Source of the DNA: Rhizobium tumorigenes
Lineage (GTDB): Bacteria > Pseudomonadota > Alphaproteobacteria > Rhizobiales > Rhizobiaceae
DNA length: 64,000 nt
Direction of reading: 5' to 3'
Assembly (NCBI RefSeq): GCF_003240565.2
Contig: NZ_CP117256.1
Location: forward strand, 62,001-126,000
Positions 34,860 to 43,088 of this stretch are shown piece by piece (position 1 is the first letter of the stretch; every line of letters begins with the position of its first letter). A program made the position numbers and the translations under genes. The notes under the pieces were generated by a model. It had not been told where the DNA came from and did not search any database. It saw only the letters and a list, made by a program, of their open reading frames with translations.

Positions 34860-35160
34860 ACATTCTATCTGGGCGATATGACCACGGCAACAACTCATCG
34901 AACTGGCTCTTTGGATGGCCGTTGACAATCCTGGTGATGATGTCAGTTAAATTGGCCATCGGCTCAACGTCGTAAGCTTGGCCGTTTCGACGAGCGAGGC
35001 AATGGTCGCCCAGTATTCCGCCCCGGCGTCAGAGCCCGCAAAGAGCGAATTCTTCCAACTGCGAGCAGTTGTCGCCTTGGATCGAGCAACAGCGTCTCGT
35101 CGGCAAAGAGCTTTGATGATGTCCTCAAAACGTCGAGCCGCCACTGATGAACAGGCCGCA
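34860..35160 (-). pseudogene. IS66-type transposase (TnpC) C-terminal remnant
   Basis: One frame reads SLFAGSDAGAEYWATIASLVETAKL and a shifted frame continues with DVEPMANLTDIITRIVNGHPKSQFDELLPWSY. Both are the well-conserved C-terminal end of IS66 TnpC (LFAGSDGGAEHWA...; YLTDVLTRIVNGHP...LLPWAY). A frameshift near 34975 separates them. Nothing else of the element is left. Confidence 0.75.
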
Positions 35161-35168
35161 GACAATCG

Positions 35169-35286
35169 GCCGGCTTCTCCCGTTTGAAGGTGGTGTTGAA
35201 TATAAATGTTACCTCAAAAGCTTAGGATGTTGCGCCCCTATTTGGGCGTCACTTCCGCATTCAAAGTTTAGGTTAGAAAGGCTCTG
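35169..35286. repeat. Structured intergenic repeat, copy 1 (about 118 bp)
   Basis: This copy shares long blocks with the one at 35422-35540: GCCGGCTTCTCCCGTTTGAA at the start, CCCCTATTTGGG in the middle and TTAGAAAGGCTCT-like sequence at the end. The central hairpin here is CGCCC-CTATTT-GGGCG, and an outer pair TTTGAA/TTCAAA can close the element. It resembles a rhizobial intergenic mosaic type of repeat, but identity is not established. Confidence 0.65.
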
Positions 35287-35421
35287 GCGCCTAGCATTTC
35301 TTGCACTGGTCGAAGGACGGACATCAGAAAGCGTCGTTCACGAAGCGCTCCCCCCCGCCGTCCTTGCAATGTTGAGGCGGTAGAAGTCTTCACGCCATGT
35401 GACCTGTGCGCGAAACAACCT

Positions 35422-35540
35422 GCCGGCTTCTCCCGTTTGAAGGTGGCGTGGAATATGAAGTTTAACTTAAACGGTTAGGAATTTGAGCCCCTATTTGGGG
35501 CGTCGTTTCCGCTTTCAAATCTTAGGCTAGAAAGGCTCTA
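35422..35540. repeat. Structured intergenic repeat, copy 2 (about 119 bp)
   Basis: The second copy lies 135 bp after the first, in the same orientation. Its central hairpin is GCCCC-TATTT-GGGGC, so paired bases differ from copy 1 while pairing is kept. It also has GTTTAA-C-TTAAAC, absent from copy 1. Confidence 0.65.
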
Positions 35541-36144
35541 GTTTCGGCCTATCGAGGCATGTTGTCGCTGTAAGTTGGCGCTGTAACTGGTTTTGGTGTT
35601 GTTTCTTCTCCAACCACTCAGTTGATACAATGTGGTGGCACTTGGCTTTGGGGCGTCCATTCCCTGTCGATTACCATATTGTGGCGGCTTTTATCGGTGC
35701 CAACGTCCCCTTTTTCCGTCCAGTTCGCCCCTCCGTTACTAATTTAGAGTGCAAGTAGAGCCGACGGCCTCACCGAGAATTGGCTCTGCGCCTGTGGGGC
35801 ACCGCACGGCTTACAGGGCCTCTTGGGTCCGTGCCCGTCGGAAGATAGGGCTGAGCGTAAGTAGACGCCCGCCAGGCAAGGTTCACACCGTCGTTGGTTG
35901 CGAACGCGGCTCGGTGTCTGTCCTCTGTGCTCCTGCCGTTGAGACGCTCTGGTCTCCTCTGCGGGCATCCTAGTGTGGCCCCCACATCGCCGCGTAGCTT
36001 GTTCTCGTTTCCTTCACTATTTCAGCAGTTGTAACAGTATCACGATGTCCCGGGGCATCGGGAAGCCGCGGGACTGCCGGCTCCCCATGTGCGGGCCCAT
36101 TGCAGTCTGTTCCCCCTTCCGGTCTCCCGCTTGCTGGAGCTACA
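35541..36144. other. No clear gene
   Basis: About 600 bp without a convincing ORF, RNA gene or array. It precedes the 3' end of the YdcF-family gene. Confidence 0.4.
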
Positions 36145-36939
36145 TCAATTCGCGCCCGGCAAGAACGTCTGCGTCTTGCCGGTGAGGCGATAGGCGGCCA
36201 GACCGAGCCATTCGTGAGCGGCGGTGTCGCTAATATCCAGTCCTTCGGCGATAGTACTGTACGGCAGTTCGAACTCTGCATTTCTAGTGCGGTAGTCAAC
36301 TGGATAGGGAACGGTGGTGAACCCAACCGCTCTGAATGACGCGACCGCACGCGGCATATTATAGGCTGAGGTGACGAGCAGCCAATTGTCGGACGGCTGT
36401 GGTTTGGCTATCGCCATGCTTTGAACGGCATTTTCATAAGTTGTCTGGGAATTGCGCTCAGTTTCAATACGCTCTGAAGCTATCCCAAGGTCCACAAGCA
36501 CGCGCTGGGCAATCTCCGCCTCGGTTTGACTTTCTCCGAGCACGAGATGGCCACCGCCCCCAGAGAGTATAATGCGAGCCTGGGGATATCGGCGTGCAAG
36601 CGCGGCAGTCTGAAAGATCCGCTCGGCATTGTTGTTGAGCGTAAGGCTGTTTCTGCTCGCTGTTATATGGGCTTCTTCAGCCCCACCGAGCATCACGATG
36701 CCGGTCACGTAACCGGGAAGGTCGGAGGCGGTGAACCGGTCCTCTAGAACCGTGAGAGCGGCGGGGCCAACCGGAGACCAGCCTGCGATGCAAAGCAGTA
36801 CGGATGACGTGCCGAGCAACCACAAGGCCGTGCATGTCCTTCTTAGGAGTAACGCTGTGATCCCTAAAAGTCCGAGCAAGGCAACGAAATTCGATGGTAG
36901 AAATACTGACGCAACCAGTTGATAAAATATTAGGAACAT
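36145..36939 (-). CDS. YdcF/ElyC-family (DUF218) membrane protein
   Basis: The 264-residue protein has two N-terminal membrane helices (about residues 3-60) and a DUF218 domain (about 80-240): YVTGIVMLGGAEEA, ARIILSGGGGHLVLGESQTEAEIAQRVLVDLGI, RIETERNSQTTYENAV, WLLVTSAYNMPRAVASFRAVGF. The pattern is that of ElyC, which affects envelope polymer synthesis in E. coli at low temperature. It is likely to work in the inner membrane on envelope carbohydrates. It is a single gene among repeats and remnants. Confidence 0.85.
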   Translation of the reverse strand: MFLIFYQLVASVFLPSNFVALLGLLGITALLLRRTCTALWLLGTSSVLLCIAGWSPVGPAALTVLEDRFTASDLPGYVTGIVMLGGAEEAHITASRNSLTLNNNAERIFQTAALARRYPQARIILSGGGGHLVLGESQTEAEIAQRVLVDLGIASERIETERNSQTTYENAVQSMAIAKPQPSDNWLLVTSAYNMPRAVASFRAVGFTTVPYPVDYRTRNAEFELPYSTIAEGLDISDTAAHEWLGLAAYRLTGKTQTFLPGAN

Positions 36940-37549
36940 TCTGCATCTGCTTTCAGGATAGCGTTGCGCCGGGGACGAGTCTGGAAGCGACCCATCCTGT
37001 AAGTTGCCGTTAATCCCTTAGAGGTTTTGTCAGACTACGCATCATTTAGTTCTGGTTGATGAACAAAATCGGACGACTGTAACTCTCACTTGCCAAGATT
37101 GGCCGAATTCGGGTTTGGTTAGGGTCGCAACTCGACCAACGACAACTCGGCATCCCGTAAAGACGTGACCCAAACGACTTCCTGCTTTAACTGCTGCGGC
37201 TGCGGCCTGTTGAGCCCACGACTGAGCCTCCCCTTCGTCGCATCGGCTTCAGCCTTGCTGGGCCTTGAGGAGCAACCACGCAATCGGAATGCAAAAGAGG
37301 CGCGTCAATCGATGCCCGTCTTGCCCCCCAATGCCCGGTCAATCTTCACCCTATCGACGGGACAGTGCGAAAGCGCACAGACACCTGCCTGGATCCAGCA
37401 TTTGTACACTTCACCCTTCCCTTCCCACTGGACATCCACAGCGATCCCGGCCTCGGCGAATGGATATCTGGCCCGCCTGCAACGCTGGGCCCGTCTACAG
37501 CCGTCTCAACGACGCATAGGCGACGTTGCGATTGGCCCCTGATCAGACC
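36940..37549. other. No clear gene
   Basis: About 600 bp with only short unsupported ORFs. It separates the YdcF gene from the methyltransferase remnant. Confidence 0.4.
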
Positions 37550-37812
37550 GCCCCTTCGAACTTGCCGATATCGTTCGCCGCGTTCGATATTTTTCCACAT
37601 CTCCGACTCCGGCCTTAACAGGAGCGACCAGTTCATAAAGGTCTCCATGTACCCTACGCTGACCTCGTCGGAGAAATTAGCAAACAATAACATCCCACCC
37701 GGCTTCAACATCCCTAAGCAATGGCGGGTCAGTTAACGGCTACACCGTAGGACAGATAATCGTAGAGACCCGCGGCATAGATCAGGTCGAACTGACCGAG
37801 TGTCTTCGTCCG
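37550..37812 (-). pseudogene. Methyltransferase fragment
   Basis: Reading the minus strand: LGQFDLIYAAGLYDYLSYGVAVN, a stop, then in a second frame MLKPGGMLLFANFSDEVSVGYMETFMNWSLLLRPESEMWKN. This is the middle of a class I SAM-dependent methyltransferase (the DLIYAAGLYDYL and LKPGG..L.ANF motifs), broken by stops. It resembles the fatty-acid methyl ester type of enzyme. It is joined to a porin scrap upstream. Confidence 0.6.
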
Positions 37813-37855
37813 GTTAGAATTTCAAGTACCGAACCACCCATAGCCTAGACGAGCT

Positions 37856-37942
37856 TCCGGCGTAACCGATCCACTGTATGTACTGCGAGTCGGTTCCACC
37901 AACGATGAAGCCGCCAGGCCTGATGCTTGCAAACAGAACCTT
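37856..37942 (-). pseudogene. Porin fragment
   Basis: KVLFASIRPGGFIVGGTDSQYIQWIGYAG resembles LLWANISLGGFLVGKADSVYSAWMGYAG in the complete porin at 30868-31935. Only this strand-and-turn piece is left. It leads straight into the methyltransferase remnant. Confidence 0.55.
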
Positions 37943-38303
37943 AGAGCTCCGCTTCCCACATTGCCTGCGATCAGCCGTCGTCGCTGCACAATTTCTGTCG
38001 AACGCTTGATGCTGTTGGAGGTCCTCCAGGTCCAGATCCTTCATCTTTCCGCGACGTCGCGCGGTGGGCCTGCGTGCTTGCCCCTGCCGACTTCGCCTTC
38101 GTCGTTCACTCACTGCGCGTGTGTGAGAGCGGCCTATCCTCGCTTCGATCAAGGACAGTGTCCACCGCCACGGGTGCTCGGCTTAATGTGACTCGCTCCA
38201 TTTGCAGGCACGGTACGGACTTCAGGAGAAAATTTCGTCGTCTTGCTTGTCATAGAGCGTACGTCTGGCGTGCTGGGGCCTGCGGTAAACCCAGGGCGGA
38301 CCG
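37943..38303. other. No clear gene
   Basis: The porin-frame upstream sequence continues here but has no recognisable content. No RNA gene seen. Confidence 0.35.
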
Positions 38304-38879
38304 TCAGCCTCTTTCAAATCGCTTTAGCATCGTCCTCAGCTGCGCGTTTTGCTGTGTCAGGTGCTCTGCCAGCAACTGCTTCAGGCGCCGGTTTTCGGCA
38401 CCGAGCAACGGCAACTCGTCAGAGTGGGGCTCCACACCCTCGACTGTCACCGTAGCTGCAGGCGCTAATTTGCGACCCCCGGCCTTTTCCAACCGACTCG
38501 TCCGATGACGCTTCGGTGTCCCTGTCGTTTTCGGTTTGAGCTTGCCGGCTACCGGCTTCAAAACAGTGTGTTCCGTCCAAGCCCGATCTTGCTGATGCGG
38601 TTGCATATTCACGGACCCGGTCGACGGCATCATACCCAGCTGGATTTCACCAGCTTCACAGATATCGGTAGCATCCTTTTCGGCCTCCGGTCCGAACGGT
38701 TGATCAACACGGGAGACCGGAGCGTTCGAAACGGCGTTCTGCATGAACGGGAGAGTTGTTTCCGCTTCCCGCACAAGCGCCTTGAGATCGGTCTCGCCCC
38801 AGATGGATTTTGGCTTAGTCTTCAATCGCCGGCGCGCCGATTTGATTTCGACGACGAAACTGCGCTGTTGTGGTTTCAT
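38304..38879 (-). CDS. SyrB-like protein, copy 3
   Basis: The 191-residue protein is basic and mostly disordered, with a C-terminal leucine-rich coiled coil (LPLLGAENRRLKQLLAEHLTQQNAQLRTMLKRFERG). That C-terminal block is shared with the two genes before it. S. meliloti SyrB, a regulator of symbiosis genes, has the same coiled-coil end. It starts 31 bp after the stop of the second copy, so the two are in one operon. Both start with M-K-P. The function in this organism is not known. Confidence 0.6.
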   Translation of the reverse strand: MKPQQRSFVVEIKSARRRLKTKPKSIWGETDLKALVREAETTLPFMQNAVSNAPVSRVDQPFGPEAEKDATDICEAGEIQLGMMPSTGSVNMQPHQQDRAWTEHTVLKPVAGKLKPKTTGTPKRHRTSRLEKAGGRKLAPAATVTVEGVEPHSDELPLLGAENRRLKQLLAEHLTQQNAQLRTMLKRFERG

Positions 38880-38910
38880 TGCTTAATTCTCTGGTGATCG
38901 TCTTGCAGAC

Positions 38911-39510
38911 TCAAGAGCGCTCGAAGCGCTCGAGCATTGCTCTCAGCTGGGCATTCTGCAGCCGGAGCTTGTGCGCAAGGAGGTCTCTCAGTTGCTTGAT
39001 GTCCCTGTCGAGATCTATGACGTCGTTGGCAAGGGCGTTCGTTGGAGATGATGGGCCTGCAGCGGCCATCTCAGTGGCGTCGACGGGGTTTTCATATGTT
39101 GGATCGCTGCAGTCTCTCCTTAACCCCTTGTCCCTCGTGTTAAGTGCCTTGAGCGATTGAGCATCAACCTCACCTGCAGGTGACGGGTCTCGCGGATCAG
39201 AAATGGATTGCTCTTGATCCCCAGTCGCCTTGGCCTTCGCTGCTTCCGTGTCGTCCAAGGGAAAGGCAGGTGCTGCGGCGTCGGTTTTACCGTCGGTCGC
39301 CGCCGCCATTGGCACTTGAGCGCCGGCAGCAGGTTGGTCCATATGCGCAGGCCCAAGGGTGCCTTCCGGAGAAGAGAGGAGGATAGTCGGGGCGCGCTGC
39401 AATTCAATCTCGAGATTGTCGGCATTGCCAACGGCACGACTGTCATCATTCTTATCGGACGTCTTTTGCCGGGACATCAGCCGCGCGAGAAATTGCCAAG
39501 GTGGTTTCAT
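38911..39510 (-). CDS. SyrB-like protein, copy 2
   Basis: The 199-residue protein has a long low-complexity acidic and proline-rich middle and a C-terminal coiled coil (DIKQLRDLLAHKLRLQNAQLRAMLERFERS) very similar to the one in copy 3. The N-terminus MKPPWQFLARLMSRQ is hydrophobic and basic. It is placed between the other two related genes on the same strand, with a ribosome site GGAAAGACC. It is a tandem relative rather than a recent copy, since the middle parts differ. Confidence 0.6.
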   Translation of the reverse strand: MKPPWQFLARLMSRQKTSDKNDDSRAVGNADNLEIELQRAPTILLSSPEGTLGPAHMDQPAAGAQVPMAAATDGKTDAAAPAFPLDDTEAAKAKATGDQEQSISDPRDPSPAGEVDAQSLKALNTRDKGLRRDCSDPTYENPVDATEMAAAGPSSPTNALANDVIDLDRDIKQLRDLLAHKLRLQNAQLRAMLERFERS

Positions 39511-39654
39511 GGTAGGTCTTTCCGGGCGGCAGACAATGCGATGATTCTGACAGCCCCAATCCGGCTCACAAGGCGAGCCGGAATATCTTTGATACGAGCC
39601 TCGAAAATACTGGCGGTGGTCGATTGCGCAACCGCAGACAGGTTTCTGCCCAGA

Positions 39655-40050
39655 TCAGACGCCGAGGCGTTTGCGTAAATCGGCATTTTCCGCACGCAGC
39701 TTATCGGCCAGGGCGTGGCGAAGCCGTTGGTTTTCTTCCTCAAGCTGAATGAGATCAGCCATCTCGTCGCTCGCAGCGACGGAGGTGGCGGGCGTCGCTG
39801 GCACAGTGATAGGCTTGGCTTTGACGGCCGTCTTCTTCGAGGCGCCAAGGCCAGGCTTTTCGCCATCCGCTGCAATGGGTTCGGCACGCGGGGTCCGCTT
39901 TTGACGAACCTTCGGTGACCTTGCAGTAGCAGCCTCGATCTCGGCCTTGGACCGTCGTGGGGCACGCTGCTTTTTGGTCACAGGCACCTCTTGCTGCGCC
40001 TCCATTTCTGCAACTTCACCTGGGACGCCTGTTTCGCTTTCGTCTGCCAT
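39655..40050 (-). CDS. SyrB-like regulator
   Basis: The 131-residue protein starts at the ATG at 40050 (GGAGAGAGCA upstream; the frame opens 4 codons earlier). It has a basic, alanine-lysine-rich N-terminal half (KKQRAPRRSKAEIE) and a C-terminal coiled coil DLIQLEEENQRLRHALADKLRAENADLRKRLGV. This is the layout of SyrB, a rhizobial protein that controls syrM and thereby nodulation and exopolysaccharide genes. It leads the three-gene run. Because SyrB-type names are used loosely, I give the symbol no weight. Confidence 0.72.
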   Translation of the reverse strand: MADESETGVPGEVAEMEAQQEVPVTKKQRAPRRSKAEIEAATARSPKVRQKRTPRAEPIAADGEKPGLGASKKTAVKAKPITVPATPATSVAASDEMADLIQLEEENQRLRHALADKLRAENADLRKRLGV

Positions 40051-40631
40051 TGCTCTCTCCATAACGGTATGGATTCTTTTCGACTGCTAGACAGCGGATG
40101 TCAACAGACCGAACCAAATCGTCGGCTGACACCAATTTGCATTCAGTCCGACTTGCGAGTTGGAGTTACAGGCCGCAGGTGCCCGTGGCGCCGCAGCCGC
40201 CGGCGACATCCTTGAATACGGCGGCGATATCGACGTCTCACTGGTGGCGCCAGCAAGCGTGGCGCGTAGTCCTCGCCCGACGATTGGCAAAGGGCCAGGG
40301 AAACCTTCGACTGACTGGGGCTCAAAGCAAGCGTCAAGCGGCGAGGCGACGCACCTCACGCGATGGGGCGGCCTGGGAGGGCTTGCTCGCAGGCAGTTCG
40401 ACAAACATCTTCCGCCATCTGGCGACTCGGCCAGGGCGGGCCGTATCGTCGATGACGATCATTCATGCCACAAGCCAACATAGCAGTCAGTAGGAGAAGG
40501 AAGTCATCAAAGTGGGCGAGATCCCTGAAAGAGTGGAAGGCGAAGCCCGCCAGCTCGCAGAAGAATCGCGGCGCGCCTAGCGATGCAGAGTTTGTAGCGC
40601 TGAGAGACGTTTGCAAAATCAACCGTCGAGC
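40051..40631. other. No clear gene
   Basis: About 580 bp between the first SyrB-like gene and the MucR gene, with no ORF of recognisable type. TTGACA on the minus strand (40099-40104) may be the -35 box of the SyrB operon, but the -10 is poor. Confidence 0.35.
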
Positions 40632-41060
40632 TCAGGCCAAACGCCCCTTTCTTCGGTGCCCTAGGCCCATTTCTGTTGCTAGTTGCGAGCGGGCTCGGGA
40701 GTATGCGGGAGCGACCATGGGGTAGTCAGCAGGCAACGCCCATTTTGCACGATATGCTTCTGGAGAAAGTGCGTGGTTCGTAATGATGTGTCGCTTCAGA
40801 GACTTGAAAGCTTCACCGCATTCCAGGCACGAAATCTGGTCATCTTGCAACGACTTCCTCACTGAGATCGCGGGCTTTTTCTTTTCTGCGACGGGAAGAA
40901 CGGCGCTTCCAGACTTTGTTTTAAGCGCAGATTTGATTGAAATGATCAGATTGGCGATATCGCTGACCGGGACGACATGGTTGCTTAGATAGGCCGCCGT
41001 AATCGCAGCCGCTAACTGAGCCAACTTATCGGCGTCTTTGATATGATTTTCGTTGCTCAT
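40632..41060 (-). CDS. Ros/MucR-family zinc-finger regulator
   Basis: The 142-residue protein has the prokaryotic C2H2 zinc finger of Ros/Muc[60 protein letters not shown], with Cys-x2-Cys-x9-His-x4-His. It binds AT-rich DNA and represses or activates genes for exopolysaccharide, motility or virulence in rhizobia. The N-terminal helices ([30 protein letters not shown]) allow oligomerisation. Its neighbours are the SyrB-like genes, a pairing of regulators that may work together. Confidence 0.92.
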   Translation of the reverse strand: MSNENHIKDADKLAQLAAAITAAYLSNHVVPVSDIANLIISIKSALKTKSGSAVLPVAEKKKPAISVRKSLQDDQISCLECGEAFKSLKRHIITNHALSPEAYRAKWALPADYPMVAPAYSRARSQLATEMGLGHRRKGRLA

Positions 41061-41348
41061 TAAATCTCCGCACGCTTAGTGGGTAGCGGTCACTGTCTAA
41101 GATGGCATCCGCTAAAACTCAGTCTTTCTGATAATCTACTCGCAGTGCCGCGGGTAACATTGAGTTGCCCGAAGCAGCCGTTCCCGGGATCAAAATCGAA
41201 TCGCCGATAGCGCTTTTCACAGAAAGGTTCTGGCAGTTACGTAATCGGCACTCAGCTGTTTCCTCTGGTGCTGGTTAATCAACCGTAAATTTCCACAGGT
41301 CGCCGCATCGTATAATCGCCTCCGGACGAGCCTCGGCATGCGGCTTGC

Positions 41349-41660
41349 ATGTTTATCGCTGTATTAATGGTGGAGCTCGTTTCTGGCATGCTGCGACACA
41401 CATCAAATCAGTTTCCAACCCTTAGGCTCATCCTAAAAGGTCGTGAAAAATACAAGAGCATCAGAACGGTGCATGAAGCTGCCGCAACGTTGTTGGGAGA
41501 ATGGCCAACTGACGACGGTGACTGCTACTTTGAGGCAATCATGACTTGCCTTGATGCGCTTTACAAAGCGACGCCGCCAGCGCTTGTCCGTGCAGCTCTG
41601 ATCCGTGCCGCCGACGAGGAAAATATCGGGCATATTTCTTTAGTGTGTACAGCCAATTAA
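41349..41660 (+). CDS. DUF982-family protein
   Basis: The 103-residue protein has the DUF982 pattern: LRLILKGREKYKSIRTVHEAAATLLGEWPTDDGDCYFEAIMTCLDALYKATPPALVRAALIRAADEENI. This family is nearly confined to Rhizobiales, with many copies per genome, and has no known function. Other in-frame ATGs lie downstream of the first. It is a single gene. Confidence 0.75.
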   Translation: MFIAVLMVELVSGMLRHTSNQFPTLRLILKGREKYKSIRTVHEAAATLLGEWPTDDGDCYFEAIMTCLDALYKATPPALVRAALIRAADEENIGHISLVCTAN

Positions 41661-42138
41661 GGTCTCGCCATACGTGTCCCTTTAGTCCGCCGGGTGCACG
41701 GGAGATCCGGAGACAAATACACAAAGGCGGAGTGAGGCGATGGGCGAAACATGCAAAGGAATAATTCACCGCCGTCATCTGCTCCGACATGATTTGATTT
41801 CGAGCGATTGGCCCGCCCCGTCAAACCCAGCCGCCTTGCTAAGATCTGAACCACCGTTCCCCGTAACATGGATCTCCAATGTAGATCGGACGCCCCAAGA
41901 CGTCATTATTTTTCACGAAATTCGCAATGTTCATGCCTTTGCACTCGCCAGTCGCCCGGTCGGCAAGACAGACTGAAGGTCGATGTCGGTAAGCTGACAG
42001 TCTGCTCGGATAGCTGGAAGCAGAAATCCGCGGGACTATGTAATTCACTTTATCTTTAATCCTTAATATTTAAAATCAACATTTACTTAAATAATTTGAA
42101 CCAATGTGCGTAGACGAACGTCGCAACTGGTGATTCAC
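41661..42138. other. No clear gene
   Basis: 478 bp without a convincing ORF. The last 80 bp, before the binding-protein gene, are AT-rich (TTAATATTTAAAATC...ACTTAAATAATTTG), likely the promoter region of the binding-protein/chemoreceptor pair. Confidence 0.4.
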
Positions 42139-43068
42139 ATGCGTAAAATTCCTCTGATCTTATCTGCAGCTTGCCTCTATTACAGTGCAGCCTCGGCTGA
42201 GACCATCGGTGTCTCCATGGCCAATATGGACAAGTTCCAGACTGCGCTTGCTGCTGGCATCACCGATCACGGTGCAAAGATACCCGGGGTCAAGATCACG
42301 ATGGAAAGCGCCGGCGGCGATGCCGCAAAGCAGATGGAAACCGTCAAAAAATTTGTCGCGGACAAGGTCGACGCGTTGATCGTCGGTCCCGCTGACGGTG
42401 ACATGGGTGCCGAACTTTCCAAGATCGCCAGCGATGCAAAAATTCCGCTGGTCTACGTCAACAACGAGCCAGCCAACCTCGCCGAACTCCCGGAGAAGCA
42501 GACCCTCGTCGCCTCGGACGAGAAAGATTCCGGCACGCTCCAGACAAAGGAAGTGTGCCGGCAACTGCATGGCAAGGGCAATGTGGTCATCCTGATGGGG
42601 GAGCTGTTCCATGCGGCTGCTCGCAAGCGGACGGACGATGTAGCCGAAGTGCTGGCGACGGATGACTGCAAGCAGATCCATGTCGTCGAGCGGCAGGCGG
42701 CAAACTGGTCGCCGCAGCTTGCCGAATTTCAAATGCAGGAATGGATGACTGCCGGCGTCAAGTTTGATGCCGTTATCGCCAACAACGACGAGATGGCTCT
42801 GGGAGCAATCAAGGCCTTGAAGAAGGCCAACGTGCCGATGAACAAAGTGGTGGTCGCCGGTGTCGATGCCACAGATGACGCACTGGCCGCCATCGGGCGC
42901 GGTGATCTGGACGTCACGATCCTGCAAAACGCGGCAGGACAGGGTTCAGGATCGGTTGACGCTGCACTGAAACTGATCAAGGGCGAGAGCGTGCCGAAGA
43001 CAATCTACATCCCGTTCGAACTCGTGACTGCCGACAACGTCGCCAAATATCTGCCTAAGAGCCAGTAA
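42139..43068 (+). CDS. Periplasmic sugar-type binding protein (orphan)
   Basis: The protein of 309 residues starts at the ATG at 42139 with a GGTGATT-type site. It has a signal peptide ([18 protein letters not shown]) and the periplasmic binding protein family-4 fold ([68 protein letters not shown]), as in ribose-binding proteins. There is no permease or ATPase gene nearby. The chemoreceptor gene follows after 20 bp, so its job may be to bind an attractant in the periplasm and present it to the receptor. Confidence 0.85.
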   Translation: MRKIPLILSAACLYYSAASAETIGVSMANMDKFQTALAAGITDHGAKIPGVKITMESAGGDAAKQMETVKKFVADKVDALIVGPADGDMGAELSKIASDAKIPLVYVNNEPANLAELPEKQTLVASDEKDSGTLQTKEVCRQLHGKGNVVILMGELFHAAARKRTDDVAEVLATDDCKQIHVVERQAANWSPQLAEFQMQEWMTAGVKFDAVIANNDEMALGAIKALKKANVPMNKVVVAGVDATDDALAAIGRGDLDVTILQNAAGQGSGSVDAALKLIKGESVPKTIYIPFELVTADNVAKYLPKSQ

Positions 43069-43088
43069 GAGAGCCAAGGATCAATCAC

